Source: Plasmopara viticola
Taxonomy: Eukaryota; Oomycota; Peronosporomycetes; Peronosporales; Peronosporaceae
Length of the DNA: 64,000 bases
Reading direction: 5' to 3'
Assembly: GCA_001695595.3 (NCBI GenBank)
Contig: MBPM02000001.1
Coordinates: forward strand, 1,364,001-1,428,000
Shown piece after piece: positions 1 to 11,825 of the stretch. The stretch's first letter is position 1; every line of letters starts with the position of its first letter. The position numbers and the translations under genes were made by a program. The notes below the pieces were generated by a model. The model was not told where the DNA came from. It did not search any database and was given only the letters and a program-made list of their open reading frames with translations.

Positions 1-233
1 TTGAGGTGGGATGTGTGACTGTGCCCACAAGCTTGCATGAAAGGTAAACCATCTAGTGAGAGGGGTACGAATGCATCGTCATGTAGTTCACGACGACATA
101 CCACCTATCAATGGACATGTACATAGTATATAAAATAGCAATGACTCTTCTGCTGCTGGTACAATAAGTGTTGCCATTTTACGCGTACAGCTGTAGAGGA
201 GGTCGAGTAGCTTAAATGTACTCACTAAAGCCT
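1..233. other. Intergenic, downstream of EF-P gene
   Basis: No coding frame recognised. It lies 3' of the minus-strand EF-P gene and would contain its 3' UTR and polyadenylation region. Confidence 0.5.
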
Positions 234-1118
234 CTAAAGCTTGTCAACATACGCACCGTCCTCCGTGGACACCTTGACCAGATTGCCAATCTCAATAAAG
301 AGCGGTACCTTAATTATGGCGCCATTCTCTAATGTCGCATTCTTTACGCTCAGTGCCGTGTCTGACACGCCCTTTGGACTGGTTTTCTAAAAATCGAATC
401 GACTTAAGCAATTCCAGACTCACATATGAAACGTTACGTGCTGCACGAACCGTCACTTCAAGCGTCACATGCTCCGGCATAGTGGCCCACAGTACATCGT
501 CCTCAATGATCTGGAGCGACAACGTCATACCCTCCAGCAAAAAGTCGAGCTGCCGGCCCGAGAACAGGCCGCGATCAATTTCGATCTAATCACAATAACC
601 ACTTTACTCGTCGAGCTTGGCAAAGACAATACTAATAGACCGCACCTGCTCGAACGTTTTCAAGTGCATGATAACCAAATGATTTCTGTTATAGTATAAA
701 AACTGAAAAAGCTCATCCCGACCCAGCGGTGCCTTGTTCACGGTCTCTGCGGCTCGAAAACGGCGGTTCATCTTGGATCCAGTCTTTATCTCCTTGAGCT
801 CCGCCTGCACCACATTCAATGAGCGTCATGCAACGCAAATTTCTACAGATGATAGTTCCCGTTAACGAACTTGAATGTAAGCTCCGCCTTTGCCGGGTTT
901 CACGTGCTGACTCTTGCCCACACGATAAATTTTGCCGCCAATCTCAAGTGCCATACCGGCCCGCACCTGGTTGCCTGGTCATCATACCGTTATTATTGTA
1001 ACACGACAATGCTTTGAGCAAGCCAAAGCACAAAAGAATGCACACCATTGATCGTGGCAAGGCGCACGCCGTGGCCTCGAAGAGGAACAGTCCCTCGCGC
1101 AATAACTCGCCTTAGCAT
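234..1118 (-). CDS. Mitochondrial-type translation elongation factor P, five exons
   Basis: EF-P relieves ribosome stalling at proline runs; this form probably acts in mitochondria. Proposed exons are 1118-1046, 974-871, 804-646, 585-451 and 386-234, separated by GT-AG introns of 71, 66, 60 and 64 bp. They join in frame to give 207 residues. The N-terminus (MLRRVIARGTVPLRGHG) is rich in Arg and lacks acidic residues, like a mitochondrial presequence. Next comes the EF-P KOW-like domain with HVKPGKGG, whose second lysine corresponds to the functional lysine of bacterial EF-P. The OB domains follow, with LEGMTLSLQ, and the C-terminal part with NGAIIKVPLFIEIG. The fourth 5' splice site is the least certain; GTTCGT at 450 gives the best length, but a GTGAGT at 423 is an alternative. 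Intact as far as visible. Confidence 0.88.
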
Positions 1119-4100
1119 AATTAGAATAGCTAGGACACCCTAATAACTTATAATAGTAAAAAGATTAAGCTGAGAAAATGTAGTATTTATGCTTAGCGAA
1201 AGTGAGACCTATACTACTCAACATGACGCGTACCAAAATCAAAGACGTAAGACTTAAGACTGAACAACATAGACGGTCGGACTCAGTTCAATGCAGAATA
1301 GATCTTCGACTCGACTTTGGCGGTAATTTATTTTTCGTAGACAAGGCTAGCTCTAGTCTTGATCTGCGTCTGTCTCGGCGTATTCTATCTTTGCGGTGGT
1401 TTGGCACTTGAATGCTAAGACACCACGAGCAAGAGATGCAACATTGTTGTCTGATGTGTCGTGGTGCATAAGAGATGCATTACATAACTTTTGTATAGCC
1501 TTTACTTCTAGACGTCGGCAGACGCGAAGAGCCTGCTAACTGAACGATCTAGTCGATATGATCGACCTGTCATAGAGCGCAAAAGTGAAATTTGCATCGA
1601 CTAGTAGATGTTACAACTCTTGTGAAGCATGATGCTATGAATTTGAGCTTGTAACACTGTCGCGCCGGAAGCTTCTTGAAAGGTCAGTTGTTGGGCTGCG
1701 AGCGGGGCGAAGTCGGTAAAAGAGAAGGAATGTTGGTTACTTAAAGCAGGTTAAAATATGATGTCCAATGTAGAGCTCTTACGGATTTTTGTGTTCTACA
1801 GAACAGCTTTTGGCTTTTAACCTTTAACTGCTTTCGACTTGTAGGCTATCACTCGTCTGTAATCCATCTGGCCTCTTACACATCCTTCGTTGGGTCCACT
1901 CTTTGCGCGCACTTTGCCTCTTATGGCGCAAGTATCACCAAAAGGTGGTCAAACCTATCTAGGGACACAACACCTTGTCCATGTGATTATTTTCGGTCAA
2001 TACTTCTAATGATTAAAGGACATCTGGACCTCAAAACCATGTAATCGTCTATTCCTATAAGTGGTACCAATGTACATGCATCATGAAAATAACGTATTGA
2101 TAGTGGTCGTTATTGGCAAACCTGCCGATGACGGCGGCTACTCCACACAGCGGCACTTCTACTGTTACTTTCTTAATGATAGCGACACTACAGACTTATC
2201 CTGCTTTCCGTGTCTGTCTTCTTTTCGAGCCAGAACTGATTGCTCATCCTTGACTCAACAGATAGCCACACTTTTAACAGTTGGCCGTCGCTAACCAAGC
2301 GTGGATAAGAGCATTTTCTTGCGCAAAATAAACTCAGTACCGTAGTTTAAATAAGCAAACGTAAACATATGCTTTGACATTGTGCTTAATGTCCTAGTGC
2401 CGTTTATAGCTCCTAAGCATACCTTTTTTTCTTCCGAGCGACCCCTAAGCAAAAAATGATACTTATCTATTCTCTCGAAACATTGAGAACTGATGAGAGC
2501 GGCTTGAGTGCCGCTGGTAATTCTTGTATCCATCTGAGATGTCGAAGCTTAAAAAATCCTCTTAAAAAGATTGTCATGAACCGCGTCACCCTAATCTGCG
2601 CAGCCAATGATAGCCTTTGAGCAGAGTCAAACCGCGTCTCCTTGTGTCTTTTCGCTAGCGATTGCGCTCGATGCTATGTTATGTAAGCGCATCTGTCTGC
2701 ATAAGAGACAAGTATCGCGATTATACGCACTAAGCAAATGAGGCTTTTGGTCCAGACGCAGATAGTCTCTGGAGGCGGCACTGTAGATGACCTGGCAAAC
2801 TTGCCGACTTGTAGGGCTTGACAGATACCCGTTCCTCAGATCGGGCTGCTGGTGCTTGAAGTGAAAAGCTGGCTCCGTCTATAGACAGCTCAAATATTAA
2901 AGCGATTGGGCAAATAATCAAATTTACTTATTTTAAGACCCTTCATGTAGCCTATTTTTCGCCCAAAAAACTTATGTTCCAATAGTAGGAAAAGATAAAT
3001 GTGGACTGTCAAATTTTGTATCAAAGGCTCGTCACGATACAAATTCAAGTTTCTTCTAGCAGCTTTTAAAGTTTCTCAAATTAGTGTCATATGATAAGCC
3101 GAGCATATCAAGTAATTGTTGACCAAACTATGTTGAAGACCAAGATACGACCAAAAGCATAGATGCACACAACTTACGTCGTTGATTGTGTAAGATGTTA
3201 TATTTTAGCTCAAATAATTGAAGTACCATATCACAAGAGCGAAATACAAATAAAAGAAGCACGATTTTTTCCAAAGGGAAATCTGCTATTCTTTTTTAGC
3301 CTCATATCCTTCTCAGCAAACTTACAACGAAGTACGATGCCTAAATTATTGTACTCGTCAGAAGTTTTTTAGAACTTAGAAAGTACACGGCATACAAGCG
3401 TTACTCATTTGCTGCAAGCCTTACGAAGGCGTTAGCTAAGAATGGTCGAAGATACTTGTTCTATACAGAAAATATCACGAGTCGCAGATCGCTATCTTGC
3501 CTGACTTAGAGAGCAAAAATAAGCTAAACGAATTTGAGTGCGAAGCGAATCAACCCTAAGGCCTTCCACGACCACAATCACCTCGACATTTATAAGGTAA
3601 CTTATTAACATTCTAAATTACTAGAATGCGTGTCGATCTTGCTTGCATATGAGCTAGCAAATTTAAAAGCAAGTTGGAAGGAGCTTTGCTCTCAAGTCTT
3701 TTTCCATGTGCCTGCAAGACGCAAGCCACACACGCAAAGTGTTTTATGGCTAAATGGCCACATGATACCCCGACTTCTTTCGTAACTTAGTGCGAGTGCT
3801 ACGCGCGTCTGATAATGGCCATTTGGGTGGCTATCTCTTCCACCTTGATATAAGCCATAAAATATCTCGTTTTCTGGCTTTGAAAAAGTATGTCTCAGTT
3901 CTACTGGCATATTATTAATAGCAGGGGCTACCGACGAGATTACTGTGCTGCATGAGCACTTAGCAGATCTCGACCATCATAAAGTATTACAGGCAAAATG
4001 AGATACAAATGAGGTAGCCTACATATTCGAAAGAAGCGAGACGTCTTTCTATCAGTGCAGATTTCGCGTGCGAATGATGAGGTTAGACGGCAATTTTGTT

Positions 4101-4345
4101 CCTTATCGTCTGCAAACGTTCAAATCGACATTCTATCCGCGTGTTTGTACAAAGTGCTATCAGAGGTGACAAAATCATATCGCACCCTGCACAAAAGTGG
4201 CGAAAAGAAAGAATTACGGTCTTTTGATTAATTGTACTTATTGCACTACTAAGTGTTTTACTTTATAATGCTTAATAAGCGAAGCAGTTTAGTTCCACAA
4301 CTTGAGCAAGTCACTTTTCTTTTTAGTAACTTTCGATATAAATCG

Positions 4346-4376
4346 CTCTACAAGCCGGTATATATACCGGTAGAGT
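4346..4376. repeat. Perfect 16-bp palindrome inside a longer hairpin
   Basis: 4355-4370 reads ccggtatatataccgg, identical on both strands, and is flanked by ctcta on the left and tagag on the right, so a larger imperfect hairpin is possible. No associated gene. Confidence 0.6.
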
Positions 4377-5474
4377 GCCATTTGCGCACCTGAAGTCACC
4401 TTTCGATCTATGCTCTTAAGTAGGAAGTCATCGTTTCAGCACCGCAACTCGACATTATTCAACGAGCCTTTAGAGACCGCTTTGGAAAAAACAGTTGTAG
4501 CCAGATGAGACCACATGTAAACGCTTGAACCTATATCGCACGCGGGTATGGCAACGAGAGACGGACCTTATGAAAAAAAACCACGATCTGATTCTAAACA
4601 CATGTATCTTAACCTTTGTCATAGCGACTTGTGCATGGAGCAATACGATTCTGCGTTTGAGGCTCAACAACAAACCAGGCAAGTTGTGGAAGACTTGAAG
4701 CTGCAGTACCCAAATCATGCTCTTTAAAGATGCTCAGTGGCTCACCGACTTGGAGAATGACCCCATCAAACAACAGTTACAAGCGACAGCGCACTGACAA
4801 GGATTAAGTTTGTTGAATGATCTTGGGTTCAAATGGCAAGTGAGAGAGACACCTGATTATCTTGTGCGACATCATCCACAAGACTGAACCCATTATGTTG
4901 TGAGTTGAAGTAGACATCAATTTTTCCCGCTTCGGTACGACATTTCTACGTCGTAAGCGCTTTCAGTTATAGCGGTCAGCGTCTTTGGAGAAAAGCCGAC
5001 TTCACTTGGGAATGCAGTGGCCATCAGAAACCTCATTCGTGATTGCTTACGATTTTTCTGTAACAGGCCATCGCAGGGGCATGATGCTGCGAGCTTTAGG
5101 CCAAAAAGAGCTTTTTGGCTGATGTCATTTCAAAAATAGCGCTTTGGTCGCTGTTAATTACCACCAGACCGTTCGTTTTTTTAATTTCAAACGAGCTGGA
5201 AATTTGCTTTGACAACCATTTGCGGGGTCGAAGCCATAGCTGTTAAAGGTATGTGTATCTAACGCTGAGTGTCCATAGAGGTCAGAGCCTCAATGTCATC
5301 GGTACGCATGGTATCTGACAACATCTCTCGGCCAATAACAGCCGTCTTGTACAAAACAAGCTTGCACTTTGCCAGCACTTGTCTATGATTAATGATATAC
5401 GGCTTACAATTAGGTACACATTGTGTACATGTAAACAGGTTGCGAACATTAAGTGTTCAGCGGTCGAGATTGCG

Positions 5475-5520
5475 GATGTATAGCTCGAGGAAGCGTAAGA
5501 TGTATAGCTCGAGGAAGCGT
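5475..5520. repeat. Two-copy tandem repeat, 24-bp period
   Basis: A 22-bp unit with the core tatagctcgaggaagcgt occurs at 5475-5496 and again, identical, at 5499-5520. Looks like a simple local duplication. Confidence 0.8.
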
Positions 5521-7899
5521 GATTCAATCAAGGATTGTGCACTGGACTCATGAGCTGAGCTAAGATTAGTTTCAAACGAGCATTCACTCAGGATACCGGT
5601 GTAATCAAGCTATAATCGACTGTTGAATTATAATCATTCTTAAGTGATAGACGCGCGCGGCGCGATTGTGCCATTTAAGCAACCAAGTCTAAATCCGGCG
5701 ACATAGTGCGTTAATGCTGACGCGCGGTATTCGGAGACTATGATCTTTTTAAAAATGCTGTCGGATCAAGATATCATAGACACACTTTGTAAGGATGAAG
5801 AAGAGAACGTTCGGCCGAGGGTCGCTGCAATAGATTGACTTTTGCGGCCGAATTGGTTTTTTGTGTAGCTTTTGCGGCACAAATCATAGCAAAGAAACTA
5901 AACAAACAAAGACATTCCACGAGAATGGTGAACGCAAGGAGCCAAAAGTCGTAATGTAACGAAATTTTTTACATACACTGGCTGTCAAGCTACTCGGTTG
6001 TATTATATTAGGTCAAGCGATGCTAATTAAAATGTAGTTTTAGCAAACAAATAAACAGCGTAAGCCTCGGAAAACGGTATTAGCATGACAAATAATAAGC
6101 TGTGTTGCTACAGCGTGCGCACTCCAATTTTTAATTAGTAAGTGTGGTTCATAAGTGTATAAAGCACGAGAAAGAACTCGAAAAGGCTCTTTCTTTAGCA
6201 AATCTAACATGTCCGTTCTTCTTCAAGTACAATCTGACAGCATTTATTAGCGTGGTGCTGTATTTGATCTACAACACGATACCACTGAATCAATCTCCTT
6301 AAGCCGTTACAGGTCCCAAAATATAAGCGCTACGTTGAGCACACTACTTATCGTAGATAATCTATAAGTATAGCTCAAGTCAATACGAAGCGACTTTTCA
6401 CCAATCATATCTTTGTCAATAAATTGCAAACAACCTTTTAGCAATGGTGTCGCAGAGAGCATCAATTTTACGTTAAAATATTTTTTATTCGAGACTTTTG
6501 GGTGAATTTACTTCTTTTGACTGCTACTTTATGTTCAAGACTTGTAATTTAGCAATCGCAGATGTCTTTTGTACATTCTAGTGACATTTCCTCTCAGCAG
6601 TAGCCAAAATTGTGAACGTTGCTTTGTTTGGCTGATCTCAAGTCGATTAAGACCGGACCCGAGTCGGGACGCTTACGGAAACTACTATTTTGGGAAATAT
6701 AAACAAGTGGTAGTGAAAGGTATACAGCGCTGCATTTTGTGGCTCTACCCCTCTAAAGGGCGCTCGAGTTGCCTATTCCATCGTTGCGGTCTATACTTTC
6801 ACGAGATGAGTGCAAAACGGACTTATTCTTGGGCCGTACACGAACACAATTATCATGCATTGTTTAAGATGTTGCTTTTCAAGGTTACCTACAACTGCCG
6901 GCAAAACTTAAACTTTACTCTCTCATCTTTTTATTCAAGTGCTCTATTCATTCTGTCTCTAAAGTCATAGTAGACCTGATTGTAAAAAAAAATTTGACAA
7001 CTCAAGTCATTTTTTATCCTTCACGTGAACAAGTATGACTTGATCTTAGTCATGATGGGGTAGTAAACACCAAACCTTGATCAAGTTGCGGGAGATGTGA
7101 GTCACTCAATTCTGTGCACCAAGCCTTAGGTGAGTCTGACTCTAATTTCGTTGTTCATACGTCGTTTTAAAGTAAGCCGAGGCAACTGTACGCCCGAAGT
7201 AAGTGCGAGAACAACTGATATATCTCGACGGTAGTCTTAAATTCCTTTTTCGGTGGTGATAATTTTTACAGGTAGCAGCACGCTAAATATAGCGATGGCA
7301 TAACCTTGTAAGTGAATTTCTGCAAGCTAACAGTAATAGCATAGGACACAGGTGGCCATTTTAAAGCAAGTAACATAACTCTGCTAGAATTAATTGGAGG
7401 CGGGACGTCGTAAGTTCCTAGGTACCCCATAAGTGACAGTGGGATCTTATTTGAAAAAATTATAGGCAGCTTCGCACCACGGCAAGCGCGCTCCATCTTA
7501 AGAAAGTGGGTCGAGAAATTAAAACAATTAAACTGATGGCTTAAAGTGCCGTGATAGTTCCAGAGGTGGTGTGCCGGAAGACGGAACCCTTATAAAAGAT
7601 ATTGACATATCCGTGGGTTCATTGAACCCGTTTTGACGAAAAGGAAAAGATTAAATCGGTGTGTAAGTCATTATCCCGCGCTAGTCCCCCGTTTTCTAAG
7701 TACAGTAACTAATTGGAAAGTGTCGACGAATTTCTTGCTAAAGATCTTATCGGTACCGGTATAAATATTGTTTCTTACGAAGAAATCGAATTATGCGCAA
7801 GTGTACGTAAAAAGTGAACTAGAATTGGTTTATCGCAACTATCAACACTAGCCCAAGAGCTATCTCAAGCGCTTACAAACAATCACGCATTTTTTGCTT

Positions 7900-9622
7900 A
7901 TCATCAAGACGATGCAAGGTCGAGGAGATGTGGAACAACTTCAACTATGTGAAGATGGAGATTGAACCTATCAGCTGCAGTAAAAGCAACCATAGAGAGT
8001 AACGTAGTCAGAGAAAGAAATGTCTGTCCTGGCTGCCAGAACTTGAGAAAGTAAAAGATTTGGCTATTTATTTGCACAAGTTTAGCACTGGCAGGTAAGC
8101 ACCAGGCTTGTTTAATAGCACTTTAGCAAGCTCTTATTCTGGCTTTGCCGAACGAGAAAAAGTCATTCGCATCGATTGGGGCGCTTCCGACTACGCCGTA
8201 GGCTGCGTATTATTGCAAATTTCTTGACGTGAGCGAGTCATCTCGGTGTTGTTCGGGCGGTCATGCACTTAATGCGATTTTGGCAAAATGCAATGTGCTT
8301 GCCGACTCTCTATTGTAGGGGCCAAGTAACGGGTTCGATTAAACTAGCACCTTTTCTTTCCAACAAATGGTGTTAGACGTATATAAAGAATGTCAGGCCA
8401 AATCCTTCAATGCGATGTTTTTCGCACTTGAACGAATGATGAGTCCCTCGAAAGCAATCACAGCTACATCGATACGGGTAGACGGTTTACTGCTAAATAG
8501 GGTGGATCCGGCGGATTTGATTCCTTACGAGTTTGAATTAGGTCTTCACTATGGCTTTGATTGATAAAGGCTTGAACCGTGGGCGTAGTGGTGTTAGCGT
8601 GCTGTTTGAGTAAGATGGGGTCTCCTGCCAGTATAAGTAAAGAGCAGAAAGAAAATGCTAATTATAGATACGATGTTTCGAGACTGCGTCATTTCGGGCA
8701 AATGCGTGCTAGCAAACGTGTTCTGACTCACAGCAGTTCACTTGCTGATCTTAACAAAAGACTTCACACACACAGATGGTCAAACAAAAGGATGATTATA
8801 TGCTGAAGGATACACTGCGCAGCATTTGCGCTATGCTGTAATTATGGACCAAGAAGTTTGTATGGTTCAGTTTGCACAGATTACGTAATTATGGATCCTA
8901 TACTTTGTACGCAAATAAACTGAAGCACCTCGGTCTGGCTCTAAGAAAAGCTTTTGTTGACAAGTGGTGATGAGGCTAAAAAAACTCTAATAACACAGAA
9001 GAGTGAATTTACATGTGCGATTAAGAGCGTTAAAGTATCGCAAATTTAAAAAATCTACCGCTGGGTAGGAGGAATCTGAACATTGCTTCATTGGACCTCT
9101 TACAGTTTTGGAAAGGCATCGGTCGGCGCACTCGGTTGACCTGCCCAAATCGATGTAAATGCAGCTAGCTTGTTTCTGTGATGCGACGCATTAGGTATAA
9201 CAATCCTCAGGATCTCAATCTCAACGTGAGTCTTAGCACCCCTTAAAACGTTGCTCCCGCGCTCATCCGCTGGCATAGCAGGTACAGGTGGACAAATGGC
9301 GACCGATAGTGCCCATTGCTACACCCGTTATGGCACAGGTTCGGAAATCGCGTCCTCATAAAGTTTAGCGCTTTGGCGGCCGACCAATCCTGAAACTAAC
9401 TACGAAGGGGAGCGACATCCTGACGTAGATTTGTGCCACAAGCTGGGACGCGCGGCAAACGATGCTATACCAAAAGAGTTCATTCGGCCTTATAGGTCCG
9501 CGGTCATCACAAAAAGCCGGAGCTTGAATCTTCAGATCCGACTTGGAGAGAAATTTCAGGCGCGTACACTCATTCGCACAGAGGCTTCTCCTCCTCAAGA
9601 AGAGGATACAAGGACAAGGTAG
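7900..9622 (+). mobile_element. Decayed Ty3/gypsy retrotransposon (RNase H and integrase C-terminal remnants)
   Basis: Two conserved pieces in the same orientation support this. At 8162-8225 one frame reads VIRIDWGASDYAVGCVLLQ, matching the RNase H start of gypsy reverse transcriptases (usually TDASDYAVGAVL). At 9081-9155 another frame reads FIGPLTVLERHRSAHSVDLP, matching the integrase C-terminal fold in which an FIGPF-VL-RHG-AY-LDLP pattern is typical. They lie about 0.9 kb apart in the expected order. Multiple stops and frameshifts separate them, so the element is dead. No LTRs were found, so the ends are approximate. Confidence 0.6.
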
Positions 9623-11091
9623 TTAAAATTTTCGCCAGCGCTTAATAGCCACAAAGGTACCTCAACAAAGTTTTGTAAAGTAGCGCGGTAATCCTACTTC
9701 ACAGAGGTCCGTGCTATTGAAATGACTCTGGCACGACGGCCCGAAAATTGCTGCGGCATCGCGGTACGATAATCTTTTACACCACGGTTCAAATGAAGAG
9801 CATCATCTGGGCTTGGAATTATCTTCATGTGTTATCTACAAAATCCGCACACAAAAATTCCAGCTGAAGACTCTATTTTAATCCAAAGATCAGCTTGGAC
9901 CTGTTGAAATAAGCTTTCGGACAAGCTGAGTGTAGCTACAGTTTTAATTTGCACAATGTTTTGGTAAATGAAATTGGACAAGCCTACAAGTAGAGAAATT
10001 GTTATATTTTTGTTATACCAGGTTAAAAAAAAATAATCTTGACTGTCACACTGCATATTAAAGCTGCATGATTGTATGATAAATGGTTCCTTGTAATAAA
10101 GGTCGCATAAAATGTCACAGGAAAAATTATCATCTCTGGTTTAAGCTTCGATTACGGAGGGCGTCGTTTTGGCTTTTAGGAAAAAGCGATGATTAAGAAA
10201 ACTTCCCAGCTCTACAAAGAACATTCTTTTTATTTATTGCTGTCAGAACTGAGACCCTTTTATCAGTAACATGAGCCATATTGTGGCAGGGGGAGGAAAA
10301 TGCATTAGTGTGTTTTGGTGAATTCACGTGCGCCTTTGTTGCTTAAGCTTATGAATATGATGTGGCGAGCTCGTAAAGTTTTACGTCGATCGGATAGTTG
10401 TCTGCCACGTAGTATAATAAAGAAACAAGCGTAAAAAAAGTATGACGCTAGCTGTGCCGTCTGTCTGCAAATTGGCTGCAATTGGTATTCTTCGTTAGAG
10501 AGTCAAAACTAAGTGAGCATAGCACCTTTTCTTTTCGTAATATATATAACTCATACCGAGATCTTAGTGCGGTGGGTCAGAAACCGCGACATAATCTTCA
10601 ACATTACACGCCCGTCAGTCTTGTTTAAACCATACATCTACTCACGACCTTTTTTCCCGATAATCTTGTTGAAATTTGGAATTGCAGCTTTTAGGCAGAT
10701 AGCCACCAAGACAAAATCTTATGTCGCCATGCACGAGCACGGCCACCAAAAACTTAATGGACGTGCAGATAGTACAAAAGAGAGGGAAATAATACGAATT
10801 TCAATGCCAAGTAATAGCATTAATTTTGTGTAATTTGGTTTTCAGGCGTACTCTTATGCCGTTTGCCCGCGCTCCGTCGACTGCTTAGCTTTGATTTCTC
10901 ATCTACACTGCGCCTGCAACGCGCTGTACGGCGCTTTTTTTAACTAGACAAACAATCTCTAGCGGTTGTTCTTTACACGTCACAATACTCGGCGCAATTC
11001 TTTTGCTACTTAAACCATATTCTACAGACAACGCAAGCCCGCTTCATATACTACCAAAATCCAACTTTTATATTGAAATTTATGCTCAAGA
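9623..11091. other. Intergenic / undetermined
   Basis: No gene recognised. A 106-codon open frame at 10513-10833 (plus) and a 75-codon one at 9832-10056 (minus) show no motif I know. The last few hundred bases would be the promoter of the gene starting at 11092. Confidence 0.5.
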
Positions 11092-11801
11092 ATGGACTTG
11101 CTGAAAAAGCACGCTCTAGGTATAACCATGACTGCAACAATCATTGGCCCGAGTAACGCATACTAAGCCTTCTTGCAGTCATTCTCGCTGCTGTCTTGGT
11201 CGCCACGTACCGCCTTTTACGATTGGAAAGTGAGCGCACACAGCTTGGGGAAAATGTAGAGCAAAGCGTGCGTTGGCAAGTGGTGAGTCTTATTTAGACT
11301 TGAAATCCTCTGACTACAAGTGTGTCACAGTTTGAGAACGCTGTCAATTTTCTCCAACGGCATTTGGATACGAAGTATCGTGTGCTCCGCATCGCCCCAC
11401 AATCTAATTCCGCAACCAAGCTACGTGCGCTCATTGTGAACAGAGGATTCTCGATCCCACACGTGGGTACGACGTCAACTTCTTTGTAGCTGCTTAGGTA
11501 TTGTCGATTTTTTTTACCTTTCTTTCTATTAGAAGCAGAAGTGTTTGTGGATCAGCAACTAGTTCTTCATCAGCGCAAACAAAAGCGAAGAAAGCACGCT
11601 TTTCTTCCACCTGTGCGCTTTCGAGTCTATGATGTCGATACGATGACACCAGTGGCCAAGGTGAAGCAGTATTTGTTACCCTTTTTACTGTCATAATACC
11701 GTCTATCACACGATTTATGTTGCTAGACTCTTGTACAACAGAATCTAATTGCGTCGTTCGGACAAGGAGACAATTCCAATAGAGAGCTGCACTTTACATA
11801 A
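11092..11801 (+). CDS. Small single-pass membrane protein, five exons, unknown function
   Basis: Not a family I recognise. Exons 11092-11119, 11179-11282, 11331-11466, 11533-11660 and 11742-11801 join in frame through GT-AG introns of 59, 48, 66 and 81 bp to give 151 residues. The N-terminus (MDLLKKH then ALVILAAVLVATYRLL) is a probable signal anchor. After that come a short helical part, FENAVNFLQRHLDTKYRVLR, a basic run (QRKQKRRKH) and FRVYDVDTM near the end. The start at 11092 was chosen because the alternative ATG at 11082 destroys the hydrophobic segment. It converges on the PP2C gene with only 24 bp between the stop codons. The consistency of four spliced junctions argues for a real gene. 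Confidence 0.72.
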
Positions 11802-11825
11802 CACTCACTGACAACAAAAGCTGCA

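Larger units (their letters stand above)
1119..7890. other. Gene-poor stretch without recognised genes
   Basis: About 6.8 kb with only short, unrelated open frames on both strands. The longest is 133 codons at 6569-6970, with no recognisable domain and no splicing pattern joining it to others. Small palindromes and a short tandem duplication are listed separately. Part of it may be old transposon debris, but I could not identify a family with confidence. Confidence 0.5.

Noticed and set aside
4741..5240. Possible further gypsy reverse transcriptase (RKADFTWE-like frame near 4990)
   Set aside because: Only one short resemblance, with no supporting motif around it.
6569..6970. 133-codon plus-strand frame
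   Set aside because: No domain, no partner exons, and Cys/Phe-rich composition typical of random AT-rich frames.
8320..8350. tRNA T-loop-like gggttcgattaa
   Set aside because: No acceptor stem or anticodon arm can be folded upstream.
10513..10833. 106-codon plus-strand frame in the gene-poor zone
   Set aside because: Hydrophobic but unrecognised and isolated; cannot be told from chance.
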